From NCBI GenBank assembly GCA_965659725.1, contig CBFHXG010000059.1, positions 1-10,256 of the forward strand: a stretch of 10,256 nucleotides of DNA, written 5' to 3'. Each line of letters opens with the position of its first letter. Position 1 is the first letter of the stretch. Position numbers and translations under genes: made by a program. This document shows positions 1-6,449 of the stretch, piece after piece. The DNA is from Phaeocystidibacter sp965659725. Its GTDB lineage: Bacteria; Bacteroidota; Bacteroidia; Flavobacteriales; Schleiferiaceae. A model generated the notes under the pieces. It ran no database searches. It was given only the letters and a program-made list of their open reading frames with translations, and was not told where the DNA came from.

Positions 1-1
1 C

Positions 2-547
2 TTTGGGATGATCGGTGAAGACATGCGGAAGTATAAGATGGGCATTGGAATGATGATGACCACCCGCGGAATTCCATGCCTCTACTACGGAACTGAGATA
101 CTGATGAAGGAAACGGACGGCCATGGAAAGATGCGTCAGGATTTTCCAGGAGGATGGGCCAACGACACCATCAACAAGTTTGAGATAGCCAATTTGAACA
201 ATATGGAATCTGAGGCTTTCAGGTTCGTTCAGCATTTGGGCAACTTACGGACCTCCGTACCTACATTAACCACTGGAGAACTCACACAATGGGCTGTGAA
301 CGATGGCGTTTACGTGTATTCTCGTCATGATGATAACCACACCTTCATCATTCTCGTCAATGGAAACAAAGACGCTAAGGAGATCAACTTTGAGGTCTAC
401 GATGAAGTATTAGACGGTCATCGTCAATTTGAAGTACACGGTAGTACGGACTTCAAAACTGGAGAAGTAGTTCATTTTGATGATACATTGACCCTTGAAG
501 GCCATACCATACACATCCTGGAGACCAGCACTGAACCCTTTGAATGA
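2..547 (+). CDS. GH13 cyclomaltodextrinase/neopullulanase-like, C-terminal part (5' truncated by window)
   Basis: The reading frame is open from base 2, so the ATG at 8 is internal and the true start lies upstream of the window. What remains is the end of the (beta/alpha)8 barrel and the C-terminal beta-sandwich of a GH13 enzyme. The run KMGIGMMMTTRGIPCLYYGTE matches the beta8 region that follows conserved region IV in Bacteroidota cyclomaltodextrinases and SusA-like neopullulanases. DGHGKMRQDFPGGW is the loop typical of that group. From about residue 85 the strands (VYVYSR, TFIILVNGN, HTIHILE) form the C-terminal domain. The nucleophile, acid/base and region IV Asp are all upstream, so activity cannot be judged here. 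The expected role is hydrolysis of cyclic or linear maltodextrins to maltose and glucose. The stop is TGA at 545-547, with a glycosyltransferase gene 33 bp downstream. The family call is firm; the exact specificity is inferred. Confidence 0.88.
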   Translation, partial: FGMIGEDMRKYKMGIGMMMTTRGIPCLYYGTEILMKETDGHGKMRQDFPGGWANDTINKFEIANLNNMESEAFRFVQHLGNLRTSVPTLTTGELTQWAVNDGVYVYSRHDDNHTFIILVNGNKDAKEINFEVYDEVLDGHRQFEVHGSTDFKTGEVVHFDDTLTLEGHTIHILETSTEPFE

Positions 548-573
548 TAAAATGGGGAAATTCCTCACCTTTG
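540..573 (+). promoter_or_regulatory. Candidate Bacteroidota-type promoter, near-leaderless
   Basis: TTG at 540-542 and CACCTTTG at 566-573 resemble the -33 TTG and -7 TAnnTTTG elements of Bacteroidota promoters, with a 23-bp spacer. The -7 copy has C instead of T at its first base. Transcription would begin about at the ATG at 581, giving little or no leader, and no Shine-Dalgarno sequence is present. The -33 element overlaps the end of the preceding gene. This is pattern matching only. Confidence 0.4.
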
Positions 574-580
574 CGGGGCT

Positions 581-1984
581 ATGCGAATATTTCAGAACGG
601 ACCAGCTTTAGTTACAACAGGACTTTGCTTTTTACTCATTCTGCCTTTACTGGTTCAGGATGGGATGTTCATGGATGCGGTGATGTACTCCGCTGTGGGT
701 AGGAACCTTTCGGAAGGTTTAGGCTCCCTCTGGTTTCCCTATTTTACGGAGGCCCACATGGCCACGCCTTCCTTCCATGAGAACCCTCCCCTCGGCTATT
801 TCTTCATGTCTGTTTTCTACCAGATCTTCGGGTCGGGGATACACACAGAGCGCATTTACACGGGCCTGACCTTTTTGATCACCGCCATTTTGATCGTCAA
901 GTTTTGGCGAATGATCTGGCCTACCAATTACAAGATGGCTTGGTTGCCGGTGATCCTATGGGTGCTGACGACCGGTGTACAATGGTCGTTCCAGAATAGC
1001 ATGATGGAAAACACCATGGGACTATTCGTTTTAGGTGCGATCATGGCTGCATACCGCGCTTTTAAGACCGATCAACGTCATCTGTATTGGAGTGCTTGGG
1101 CTGGATTATTGGCGGTAGGTGCCTTCATGGTCAAGGGTCTACCCGGTCTATTTGTGTGGCTCACCCCTTTTGCCATGGCGATGGCAGAGAGAGGTAAATT
1201 CCTAAAGGCCACCAAGGAAGCGTTTACCATGGTTGGTGTCGCTGCTTTATTTGGAGTGGCCTTCTACTTGTATGAACCAGCGAGGGAGAGCTTAGACATC
1301 TACCTATTTGAGCGCACGGCTAATCGCTTGAGCGATGGCGCTACAACGGAGTCTAGGTACTTCATTTTGCGCGTTCTTGCTGAAAACTTAGCCATCCCTG
1401 GAATCCTCACATTCATCACTGGCTTGATCGTAACGCGATTGAATAGCGAGAAAATGCAATGGGATTCTACGATAACATTCCTGGTGATCATGGGTATTGG
1501 AGGTAGTTTACCTTTTGTTGCCACGTTCGTGCAGAGAGGCTTTTACCTCGTGCCTGTATATCCGATTTTCGCCTTGGCCTTTGCTAGCGTCCTCCGACCG
1601 GTTATCGAGGCAACCACTAGTCGTTGGCGTAGATCTCGATACCTCCAACTCGCCGGATGGATCTTGATCGTGGTAAGTCTGGGGGTAACTGCCTTCATGT
1701 GGGGCACTCCCAAGAGGGATGCAGAGGTGATAGCGGATGTTAGGTATCTCGACGATCAGCTGGAAGACCGCATCACTGTCCGGACCAACGGAAGCTTGAA
1801 CACCAATTGGATCTTCAAGGCCTATTTAGAGCGATATGCCCGCATTGCTATGTCAGACCGACAAGATGCCCAAGATGCAGAATACGCTGTACTTCCAAAA
1901 GGTCAATCCCTAGATGGCTACGTTTTGAAAGAGGACTGGTCGGCTGACTTGATCGGGGTTGACGTTTGGGTGAAGGAAAAGTAG
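581..1984 (+). CDS. ArnT/PMT-like GT-C membrane glycosyltransferase
   Basis: This is a 467-aa polytopic inner-membrane protein of the GT-C fold (glycosyltransferase 39 / PMT_2 / ArnT-like). Enzymes of this type take a sugar from a polyprenyl-phosphate donor and add it to lipid, glycan or protein on the outer face of the membrane. TM1 covers about residues 8-26. It is followed by the first extracytoplasmic loop with Asp27 in QDGMFMDAVMYSAVGRNLSEG and the HENPPLGYFF segment (66-75), which corresponds to the HPPL-type motif of the family. Further hydrophobic segments lie near 93-112, 120-133, 147-158, 170-200, 214-231, 267-285, 297-340 and 356-374. The C-terminal 90 residues are soluble, probably periplasmic. 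The start has no alternative nearby and lies just after a TTTGC promoter-like element. It follows the cyclomaltodextrinase gene by 33 bp, but nothing ties it to starch use. Donor and acceptor are unknown. Confidence 0.85.
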   Translation: MRIFQNGPALVTTGLCFLLILPLLVQDGMFMDAVMYSAVGRNLSEGLGSLWFPYFTEAHMATPSFHENPPLGYFFMSVFYQIFGSGIHTERIYTGLTFLITAILIVKFWRMIWPTNYKMAWLPVILWVLTTGVQWSFQNSMMENTMGLFVLGAIMAAYRAFKTDQRHLYWSAWAGLLAVGAFMVKGLPGLFVWLTPFAMAMAERGKFLKATKEAFTMVGVAALFGVAFYLYEPARESLDIYLFERTANRLSDGATTESRYFILRVLAENLAIPGILTFITGLIVTRLNSEKMQWDSTITFLVIMGIGGSLPFVATFVQRGFYLVPVYPIFALAFASVLRPVIEATTSRWRRSRYLQLAGWILIVVSLGVTAFMWGTPKRDAEVIADVRYLDDQLEDRITVRTNGSLNTNWIFKAYLERYARIAMSDRQDAQDAEYAVLPKGQSLDGYVLKEDWSADLIGVDVWVKEK

Positions 1985-2342
1985 AGATCCGGATTTCCCA
2001 GTTTTGACCGGTCCACTATAAGGGAGGACGTCAAATTATTAACTAAGGCTGAGTCCTTTTTGGTCTGAATATTGGGGAGTCTTACACCTCTTATACATCC
2101 ATTACTACCCAGAACCCCTACCATACATCACACCGCTAATAATCCAATTGGTGAAAGACTCAATTGAGGGAACTATGCCAAGAGCACAAGTCAAAGGAGT
2201 CTACCGAATAAGCGAACGAACCTATAAGACTCTTCATCAGTAAGGTTCAAGCGTCAATAGAATTGTTTGTTCGCCGTATTGCCTTTCCTTAACAATTCAA
2301 CAATATCAGGTAGCCTGAGGTACAATTCAGTAGTGTACATTG

Positions 2343-2357
2343 GACACAAAGTGTGTC
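2343..2357. repeat. Short perfect inverted repeat GACACA-AAG-TGTGTC
   Basis: Six-base arms (2343-2348 and 2352-2357) with a 3-base spacer. Flanking T2341/A2359 and a G-T wobble could extend the stem to 8 pairs. There is no T-run after it, so it is not a convincing terminator. It could be an operator-like site, a small hairpin, or the relic of a mobile-element end; none of these can be decided here. Confidence 0.4.
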
Positions 2358-2403
2358 TAATCAGTTGAAAATTTTCGCTCAAAATGAGAAATTAACAAAT
2401 AAG

Positions 2404-2492
2404 ATTTGCAAATATCGCAAATTACACACCCAAAATTTGCGCAAATCCGTAACATACTGCTGTATACTGGGTGAAAATTTGCAGAATTTGCA
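2404..2492. repeat. Cluster of TTTGC/GCAAA palindromes
   Basis: Within 89 bp the core TTTGC occurs four times on the + strand (2405, 2436, 2478, 2487) and its complement GCAAA three times (2408, 2417, 2441). Two copies form perfect palindromes, ATTTGCAAAT (2404-2413) and ATTTGCGCAAAT (2435-2446). Two further copies are a direct repeat, AATTTGCA at 2476-2483 and 2485-2492. The cluster lies 130-215 bp upstream of the lipoprotein gene. Repeated palindromes suggest a multi-site operator, although TTTG is also the core of the Bacteroidota -7 element, so overlapping promoters are an alternative. Confidence 0.5.
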
Positions 2493-2534
2493 TTTTTCGC
2501 AACTGTAATTCGTAATCACCTTATTCTGCGCAAC

Positions 2535-2562
2535 TTGATTCAGAAAGTTCTCGATACATTGG
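2535..2562 (+). promoter_or_regulatory. Weak candidate promoter for the lipoprotein gene
   Basis: TTG (2535-2537), a 17-bp spacer, and TACATTGG (2555-2562), which matches TAnnTTTG except at one core base. It would give a leader of about 50 nt containing a small hairpin, GTTGC (2575-2579) with GCAAC (2584-2588). The -7 match is imperfect, so this is only a candidate. Confidence 0.27.
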
Positions 2563-2619
2563 GTATGCATAGGAGTTGCTGACGCAACAGTAGATTGACA
2601 ATCAAACACACCAATTGCC

Positions 2620-3225
2620 ATGAAACGAATAATTCTTCTCCTCTTAACCCTAGGTCTGTTAGCCTCATGTGAGAGAGATCACATCACCACCGCAACGGGA
2701 CGCGTGTACAACATCAACACGAACATTCCTGTTCCCGGAGCCAAGGTTAAGATTGCCAAACGTATTAGCTCCACATTCAATGTTAGATACATCGACTTAG
2801 ATTCTACAACGGCCGATTCTCAGGGTCGTTTCGATTTAACGGTTACTCAGGATGTATCAAAAAGCCTCATCGTCTATGCGGAAAAAGAAGGATACTTCAG
2901 TATGCTTCTAGGAACCCCCAAAAGCAATTTAAATGATGATGAGGCAAACTCCATTAATCTATACCCTGTCCCCCACGCTTGGGTGAAGATCAACTACGAT
3001 CAGTTGGATCCGAATCATGGGATTGAAATTAATCCCCCTAGTGGATCGAAGAGACTTTTTGGATTTGTTCTGATTAGCGACACATCCGTCGTCAATCGTA
3101 TATATGGTAGCATGAATGAAGATTTAAGTACATTCTTTTTTGACAATGCTGTTCAAATTAAACATGAACGCATCCCTGTTCAGACAGGAATTCATGACAC
3201 CGTGGAGGTGAATATCGCTTTCTAA
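2620..3225 (+). CDS. Lipoprotein with carboxypeptidase-regulatory-like domain
   Basis: This 201-aa protein starts with a lipoprotein signal peptide. MKR is followed by a hydrophobic stretch and the lipobox LASC, with the acylated Cys at 17. The mature start CERD has acidic and basic residues close to the Cys, which may favour surface display in some Bacteroidota, but that rule varies by lineage. Residues ~25-95 (TGRVYNINTNIPVPGAKVKI ... DSQGRFDLTV ... VYAEKEGYFS) show the CarboxypepD_reg-like pattern: a G-x-V start, P-x-x-G-A-x-V, a D-x-x-G-x-F turn, and a closing GY. This is a small beta-sandwich often found in outer-membrane and surface proteins of the phylum. The remaining 100 residues are beta-rich and not recognised. 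No enzymatic residues are evident, so a structural or binding role is more likely. The next gene follows after 26 bp, probably as one transcript. Confidence 0.82.
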   Translation: MKRIILLLLTLGLLASCERDHITTATGRVYNINTNIPVPGAKVKIAKRISSTFNVRYIDLDSTTADSQGRFDLTVTQDVSKSLIVYAEKEGYFSMLLGTPKSNLNDDEANSINLYPVPHAWVKINYDQLDPNHGIEINPPSGSKRLFGFVLISDTSVVNRIYGSMNEDLSTFFFDNAVQIKHERIPVQTGIHDTVEVNIAF

Positions 3226-3251
3226 TTTTTTAATCAAACCTTAATTTACCT

Positions 3252-3908
3252 ATGAAAAGGATTACTTTTCTGTGGTTGGTGCTCTTTGCACTGACCCAGA
3301 CGGCGTATGCCCAGATTTCACATGTTCTGGATCAAGTTCCAGACAGTGTACTCAGCGAAAATGCTTTCGATGAGCTAGACACAAGTTCTCTACTCACAAC
3401 CCAATTCTTATGGGATAGAGACTATCCCGATGTTAATATGTTTGAATACTCAGGGCAATCGGACGATCCAGCCTCACCCCTTATGGAATCTAAACAAGCA
3501 TACATTGAGATTCGGAATATGAGAGTGGATTCCACTAAAGAGGTCTATCCGATCTACGAAGAATTCATTCAAGGATATCGAGAATCAATGCATAGCTTTG
3601 ATGCGGTTCCAGTTCTACTGTACGATCTCACCTTCGACCGTATCTCGCCTACGGCCATTGCAGATGGAACCCTACAATACCAGAATGGCGTTTTCTCTAT
3701 TCCTTCAACGGCTTCAAGCTCTCCTTTTATCCAAGAGAAGTTCACTTCCGTCGGTCTCTTCATCGAAGAGGTGCCTGTAACGGATACCCTTCGATTTGTT
3801 CTGCCGTACTTCGGGTATATCTGCAACAACTGGGGTGATCCAGAAACCGTTCAGCAGGTACAGTTGGATTTTGGAGATGGTAACGGGTTACATTTACATG
3901 CAAATTAG
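3252..3908 (+). CDS. Secreted protein of unknown function, possibly 3'-truncated
   Basis: The 218-aa product carries a Sec signal peptide with a probable signal peptidase I site after AYA (residue 20, mature QISHV...). I do not recognise the middle part, which is mixed polar and beta-like. From memory it resembles the N-terminal region of larger secreted Bacteroidota proteins that begin with a Q-containing mature end and reach a V/I-x-x-DFGDGxG turn before a beta-sandwich region. Here the protein stops six residues after DFGDGNG (206-212), with no C-terminal type IX sorting domain and no downstream domain. That suggests loss of the 3' part by deletion or frameshift, with the surviving ORF as a remnant. 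Alternatively it is a genuinely short family member. It lies 26 bp after the lipoprotein gene in the same direction, so the two are probably co-transcribed. No function is proposed. Confidence 0.72.
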   Translation: MKRITFLWLVLFALTQTAYAQISHVLDQVPDSVLSENAFDELDTSSLLTTQFLWDRDYPDVNMFEYSGQSDDPASPLMESKQAYIEIRNMRVDSTKEVYPIYEEFIQGYRESMHSFDAVPVLLYDLTFDRISPTAIADGTLQYQNGVFSIPSTASSSPFIQEKFTSVGLFIEEVPVTDTLRFVLPYFGYICNNWGDPETVQQVQLDFGDGNGLHLHAN

Positions 3909-4242
3909 AAGGGAAGTTAGAATTGAAGCCAGGCCGAAAAAGGGGTGAGCGTTAAACGAAAAAAAACTTTGAGCAGTCAACCGCTTCTTGCAGGCTACAA
4001 GCTCATTGCAATCGAGACGCACAATAGAAGGTTACGATGAGCAATAACGAATAATATCGCATCCATTTACTCCATCTTACTAAACCTCCTTCATTCTTTC
4101 GCTATCGGAATTACCTAAACGTTACTCCCCAGAAAAATCCACTGATCCCAATAAAGCCAACAGGAAATAGAGCTATCAAAGTGCGTTAGTAGGTAGGAAT
4201 GATAGCCAAGATCACAACCGAAACTATCGTCCGAAGTTGGCT
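3909..4242. other. 334-bp convergent intergenic region
   Basis: This gap separates the + strand pair ending at 3908 from the - strand operon ending at 4243, so it should hold termination signals for both. I see a possible - strand terminator (3959-4005) and nested inverted repeats next to the transporter stop codon (4152-4245), listed separately. No gene-like ORF is supported. A + strand frame one base ahead of the upstream gene stays open for about 20 codons past the DFGDGNG motif and then stops. Confidence 0.65.
3959..4005 (-). terminator. Possible intrinsic terminator of the minus-strand operon
   Basis: Read on the - strand, TGAGC (4005-4001) pairs with GCTCA (3974-3970), and a run of eight T follows (complement of A 3959-3966). 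The stem is only 5 bp with a 26-nt interior that can form an additional small CTTG/CAAG pairing. It lies about 240 nt past the transporter stop, so the 3' UTR would be long. The T-run supports the call; the weak stem argues against it. Confidence 0.3.
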
Positions 4243-4245
4243 TTA
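4152..4245 (-). repeat. Nested inverted repeats at the transporter 3' end
   Basis: A perfect 10-bp inverted repeat, TAAAGCCAAC (4152-4161) with GTTGGCTTTA (4236-4245), includes the stop codon of the transporter gene. Inside it lies a second perfect 7-bp pair, GCTATCA (4172-4178) with TGATAGC (4200-4206). GATAG (4201-4205) can instead pair with CTATC (4224-4228), giving two alternative inner folds. The likely role is a 3' UTR structure that stabilises or terminates the message. No T-run follows directly. Confidence 0.4.
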
Positions 4246-6042
4246 CGCATTTACCCTCTGAACATCCTTTTCATGGAACAACGGCTCGCGAACGCGCAAC
4301 GTGAGTATGGCCGCCAATACCATCAATAAGCCTCCAAAAGTGAGGTAATAGATGCTGTAATCATTGAAGAAACGATGAATGATCGGTCCACCAATGAAAC
4401 CATTAATGATCTGAGGGATAACGATGAAGAAGTTGAAGATGCCCATGTAAACACCCATCTTATTGATCGGTAATGAGTCGATAAGCAAGGCATACGGCAT
4501 AGCTAAAATACTGGCCCATGCTATACCTACTCCGATCATCGGCATCCACAAATACGACGGGTCATTGATCAACAACATGCTCGCCAAACCTGCACCCCCC
4601 AGAAGCAAGGCCATGAAGTGAACGAACTTTCTGCTCGTAGCCTTGGCCAAAGGATTCAGTAAAAAGGCGAAGATCAATGCTACAAAATTGTAGATACTGA
4701 ACATGAAGCCCGTTTTATCACCTGCGATCTGGTGCTCCTTAGCAAGAGCCTTCATCTTTGAAACAAATATGAGGTCCGGTTCATCCGAGCCAGCCGCTAC
4801 AATTGCCGTTAACTTGCTATTGACAATGCGATTCTCTTCCTTGGCCTTCAGTTCCTCAAAGGCCTTTCGAGTATCGGGATCTATTTCAACCTGACCACTT
4901 GCTAGGATATCGTCGAGTCGAGAAATAATGCTCTCTTCAGAATAGAAAAGATCCTGACTCACAAATGAGGCGACGCTACTATTGATGAAGTAAAGTCCTT
5001 CGCTTGGCTTCAACCCTCCTAGATTAGCCACGGCATTCTCATAACTCTCCAGTCTCTTGCCAGTGAGTTGTGAATGATCGTATTCATCCAACATGGTCTT
5101 GAGCTGGTAATAATCCTCTTGACCTAGTTGTGTGCTGTAATTGTTCTGAGCCACTGATGTAGTAGTATATACCCACATCGTGAACAAGCCAAACCACGAG
5201 AAGAACTGAACCCACGCTAGCCGCTTCATTCTACGAGGCATGCGCAACGTATCCATAAGGATCTCAGAGAACATGTTCTTCTTGCGTGCATCGATCGCCT
5301 CCTCACCCTGGAGTTTCTTGAATTCCTCAGGTGGATATTCCTTGATGGTAAGGATGGTGTAGAGAATGGTCCCGATCAAGATGATGGCACCCACATAGAA
5401 CGACCAAACTACGTTAGGGGCAACCGACCCAGCCACGGGTTCGTTTGAAACGCCAAACATCACATTCAACAACCATGGAATGGCCGATCCTAAAATGGCG
5501 CCAATGCTGATCAAGATCGTTTGAACGCTAAAGCCCAATGTACCCTGTCGCTTAGGAAGCATATCTCCCACCAAAGCCCTGAACGGCTCCATGCTGATGT
5601 TGAAGCTAGCATCCATCAATGCGAGGAATATAATACCCATCCAAAGGATAGCGGACAAGCCCAAGAATTCTGTCGTACTCAAAGATTCACCAGCAAGCAC
5701 GTTCGAATTCGGCAGGAAGATCAATCCCAAAGCCGCCAAAATAGCTCCGATCAAAAAGTATGGCTTCCTTCTACCAAAGCGGCCCCAGGTGTTGTCTCCC
5801 ATATGACCAATGATCGGTTGAACGATCAAGCCTGTAAAGGGCGCAACCAACCAGAAATAACTCAGATCATGGACATCTGCACCAAAGTCGGTGAGGATCC
5901 TACTCGCATTGCCATTCTGCAGTGCAAATCCCATTTGGATCCCCAGGAATCCCATACTTAGGTTGATGACCTTGCCTAAGGAGAGGGCTGGTTTTTTAAC
6001 ACCACTAGTGGTACCACTTTCTGTTGGTTGATTCACTGCCAT
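4243..6042 (-). CDS. SLC45/GPH-like MFS sugar (maltose/maltodextrin) transporter
   Basis: The 599-aa product is a 12-TM-type major facilitator of the SLC45/glycoside-pentoside-hexuronide group, which import maltose, sucrose or related sugars with cations across the inner membrane. The loop 2-3 signature GHMGDNTWGRFGRRKPY lies at 79-95. TM segments are clear at about 27-42, 60-78, 96-111, 128-145, 172-193, 212-232, 276-294, 444-463, 472-491, 498-521, 530-553 and 562-582. ALLIDSLP (518-525) and GVYMGIFNFFIVIPQI (530-545) are typical of the group. Unusually, residues ~297-440 form a long, charged, hydrophilic insertion between TM7 and TM8, predicted on the periplasmic side if the N-terminus is cytoplasmic. 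This makes the protein longer than a usual 430-500-aa member. The gene begins 17 bp after mgsA stops and is the last gene of the operon. Substrate is inferred from the neighbouring amylases. Confidence 0.9.
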   Translation of the reverse strand: MAVNQPTESGTTSGVKKPALSLGKVINLSMGFLGIQMGFALQNGNASRILTDFGADVHDLSYFWLVAPFTGLIVQPIIGHMGDNTWGRFGRRKPYFLIGAILAALGLIFLPNSNVLAGESLSTTEFLGLSAILWMGIIFLALMDASFNISMEPFRALVGDMLPKRQGTLGFSVQTILISIGAILGSAIPWLLNVMFGVSNEPVAGSVAPNVVWSFYVGAIILIGTILYTILTIKEYPPEEFKKLQGEEAIDARKKNMFSEILMDTLRMPRRMKRLAWVQFFSWFGLFTMWVYTTTSVAQNNYSTQLGQEDYYQLKTMLDEYDHSQLTGKRLESYENAVANLGGLKPSEGLYFINSSVASFVSQDLFYSEESIISRLDDILASGQVEIDPDTRKAFEELKAKEENRIVNSKLTAIVAAGSDEPDLIFVSKMKALAKEHQIAGDKTGFMFSIYNFVALIFAFLLNPLAKATSRKFVHFMALLLGGAGLASMLLINDPSYLWMPMIGVGIAWASILAMPYALLIDSLPINKMGVYMGIFNFFIVIPQIINGFIGGPIIHRFFNDYSIYYLTFGGLLMVLAAILTLRVREPLFHEKDVQRVNA

Positions 6043-6059
6043 GATCGTTCTGAATTAGG

Positions 6060-6434
6060 TTAGTCGGCCAGCATCTGTGCGAACACAAGTTGAGCTGTAG
6101 CAGGGTTTGTTGCTAAGGGAACGTTGTGCACATCACACAAACGCATCAACATAGCGATATCTGGCTCGTGAGGGTGCTTATCCAACGGGTCCCTAAAGAA
6201 GAAAACCGCATCGATCTCACCAACGGCCAAGCGAGCGGCGATCTGAGCATCGCCTCCCTTTGGTCCACTCAATACGCGCTGTACGGTCAACCCCGCCTGC
6301 TCCACATGACCTCCAGTGGTTCCGGTTGAGATCAACTCAATGTCATACCTTCGAAACCAATCGATATTATCTCGAAGAAAACTGACCATCTCAGCTTTCT
6401 TGCCGTCGTGAGCAATGAGGGCTATACGCATCAT
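6060..6434 (-). CDS. mgsA: Methylglyoxal synthase
   Basis: This cytosolic enzyme converts dihydroxyacetone phosphate to methylglyoxal and free phosphate (EC 4.2.3.3), a bypass of lower glycolysis. The family hallmarks are all present: IALIAHDG (His9, Asp10), STGTTGG (36-42, phosphate binding), LSGPKGGDAQI with the catalytic Asp62, FFFRDPL (78-84), PHEPD (88-92, His89 and Asp92) and LATNPATAQLV. E. coli MgsA has PHDPD where this protein has PHEPD. At 124 aa it is shorter than the 152-aa E. coli enzyme because it ends soon after the ATA helix. The start could be either of two adjacent ATG codons; the first is used here and the second removes one Met. It lies 15 bp after the alpha-amylase stop and 17 bp before the transporter, so it is an integral operon member. 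In E. coli the enzyme is inhibited by phosphate; whether this one is cannot be read from sequence. Confidence 0.95.
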   Translation of the reverse strand: MMRIALIAHDGKKAEMVSFLRDNIDWFRRYDIELISTGTTGGHVEQAGLTVQRVLSGPKGGDAQIAARLAVGEIDAVFFFRDPLDKHPHEPDIAMLMRLCDVHNVPLATNPATAQLVFAQMLAD

Positions 6435-6449
6435 ATCGAATGTTTTGAA

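Larger units (their letters stand above)
1985..2619. other. 635-bp non-coding gap
   Basis: I find no convincing gene here on either strand. The first 350 bp are of ordinary composition with small palindromes (GACCGGTC near 2007, CCAATTGG near 2144, TCAATTGA near 2159) and an 8-bp direct repeat ACAATTCA at 2292-2299 and 2322-2329. From about 2360 the sequence becomes AT-rich and carries the TTTGC/GCAAA palindrome cluster and a candidate promoter, listed separately. No clear hairpin-plus-T-run terminator follows the glycosyltransferase gene. Confidence 0.7.

Noticed and set aside
1918..2124. 68-aa minus-strand ORF across the glycosyltransferase 3' end
   Set aside because: It overlaps a well-supported gene and shows no signal peptide, domain or ribosome site.
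2330..2360. Insertion-sequence end around the GACACA/TGTGTC repeat
   Set aside because: There is no transposase fragment, no matching second end and no target-site duplication nearby; it is kept only as a short inverted repeat.
2379..2621. 80-aa minus-strand ORF upstream of the lipoprotein gene
   Set aside because: It runs through the TTTGC palindrome cluster and AT-rich spacer, has a Cys/Phe-rich composition with no domain pattern, and its start only overlaps the palindromic CATG of the lipoprotein start.
5521..5961. 146-aa plus-strand ORF inside the transporter gene
   Set aside because: It is fully antisense to a clear MFS protein; its His/Gln/Ser-rich composition is what antisense frames of membrane genes give.
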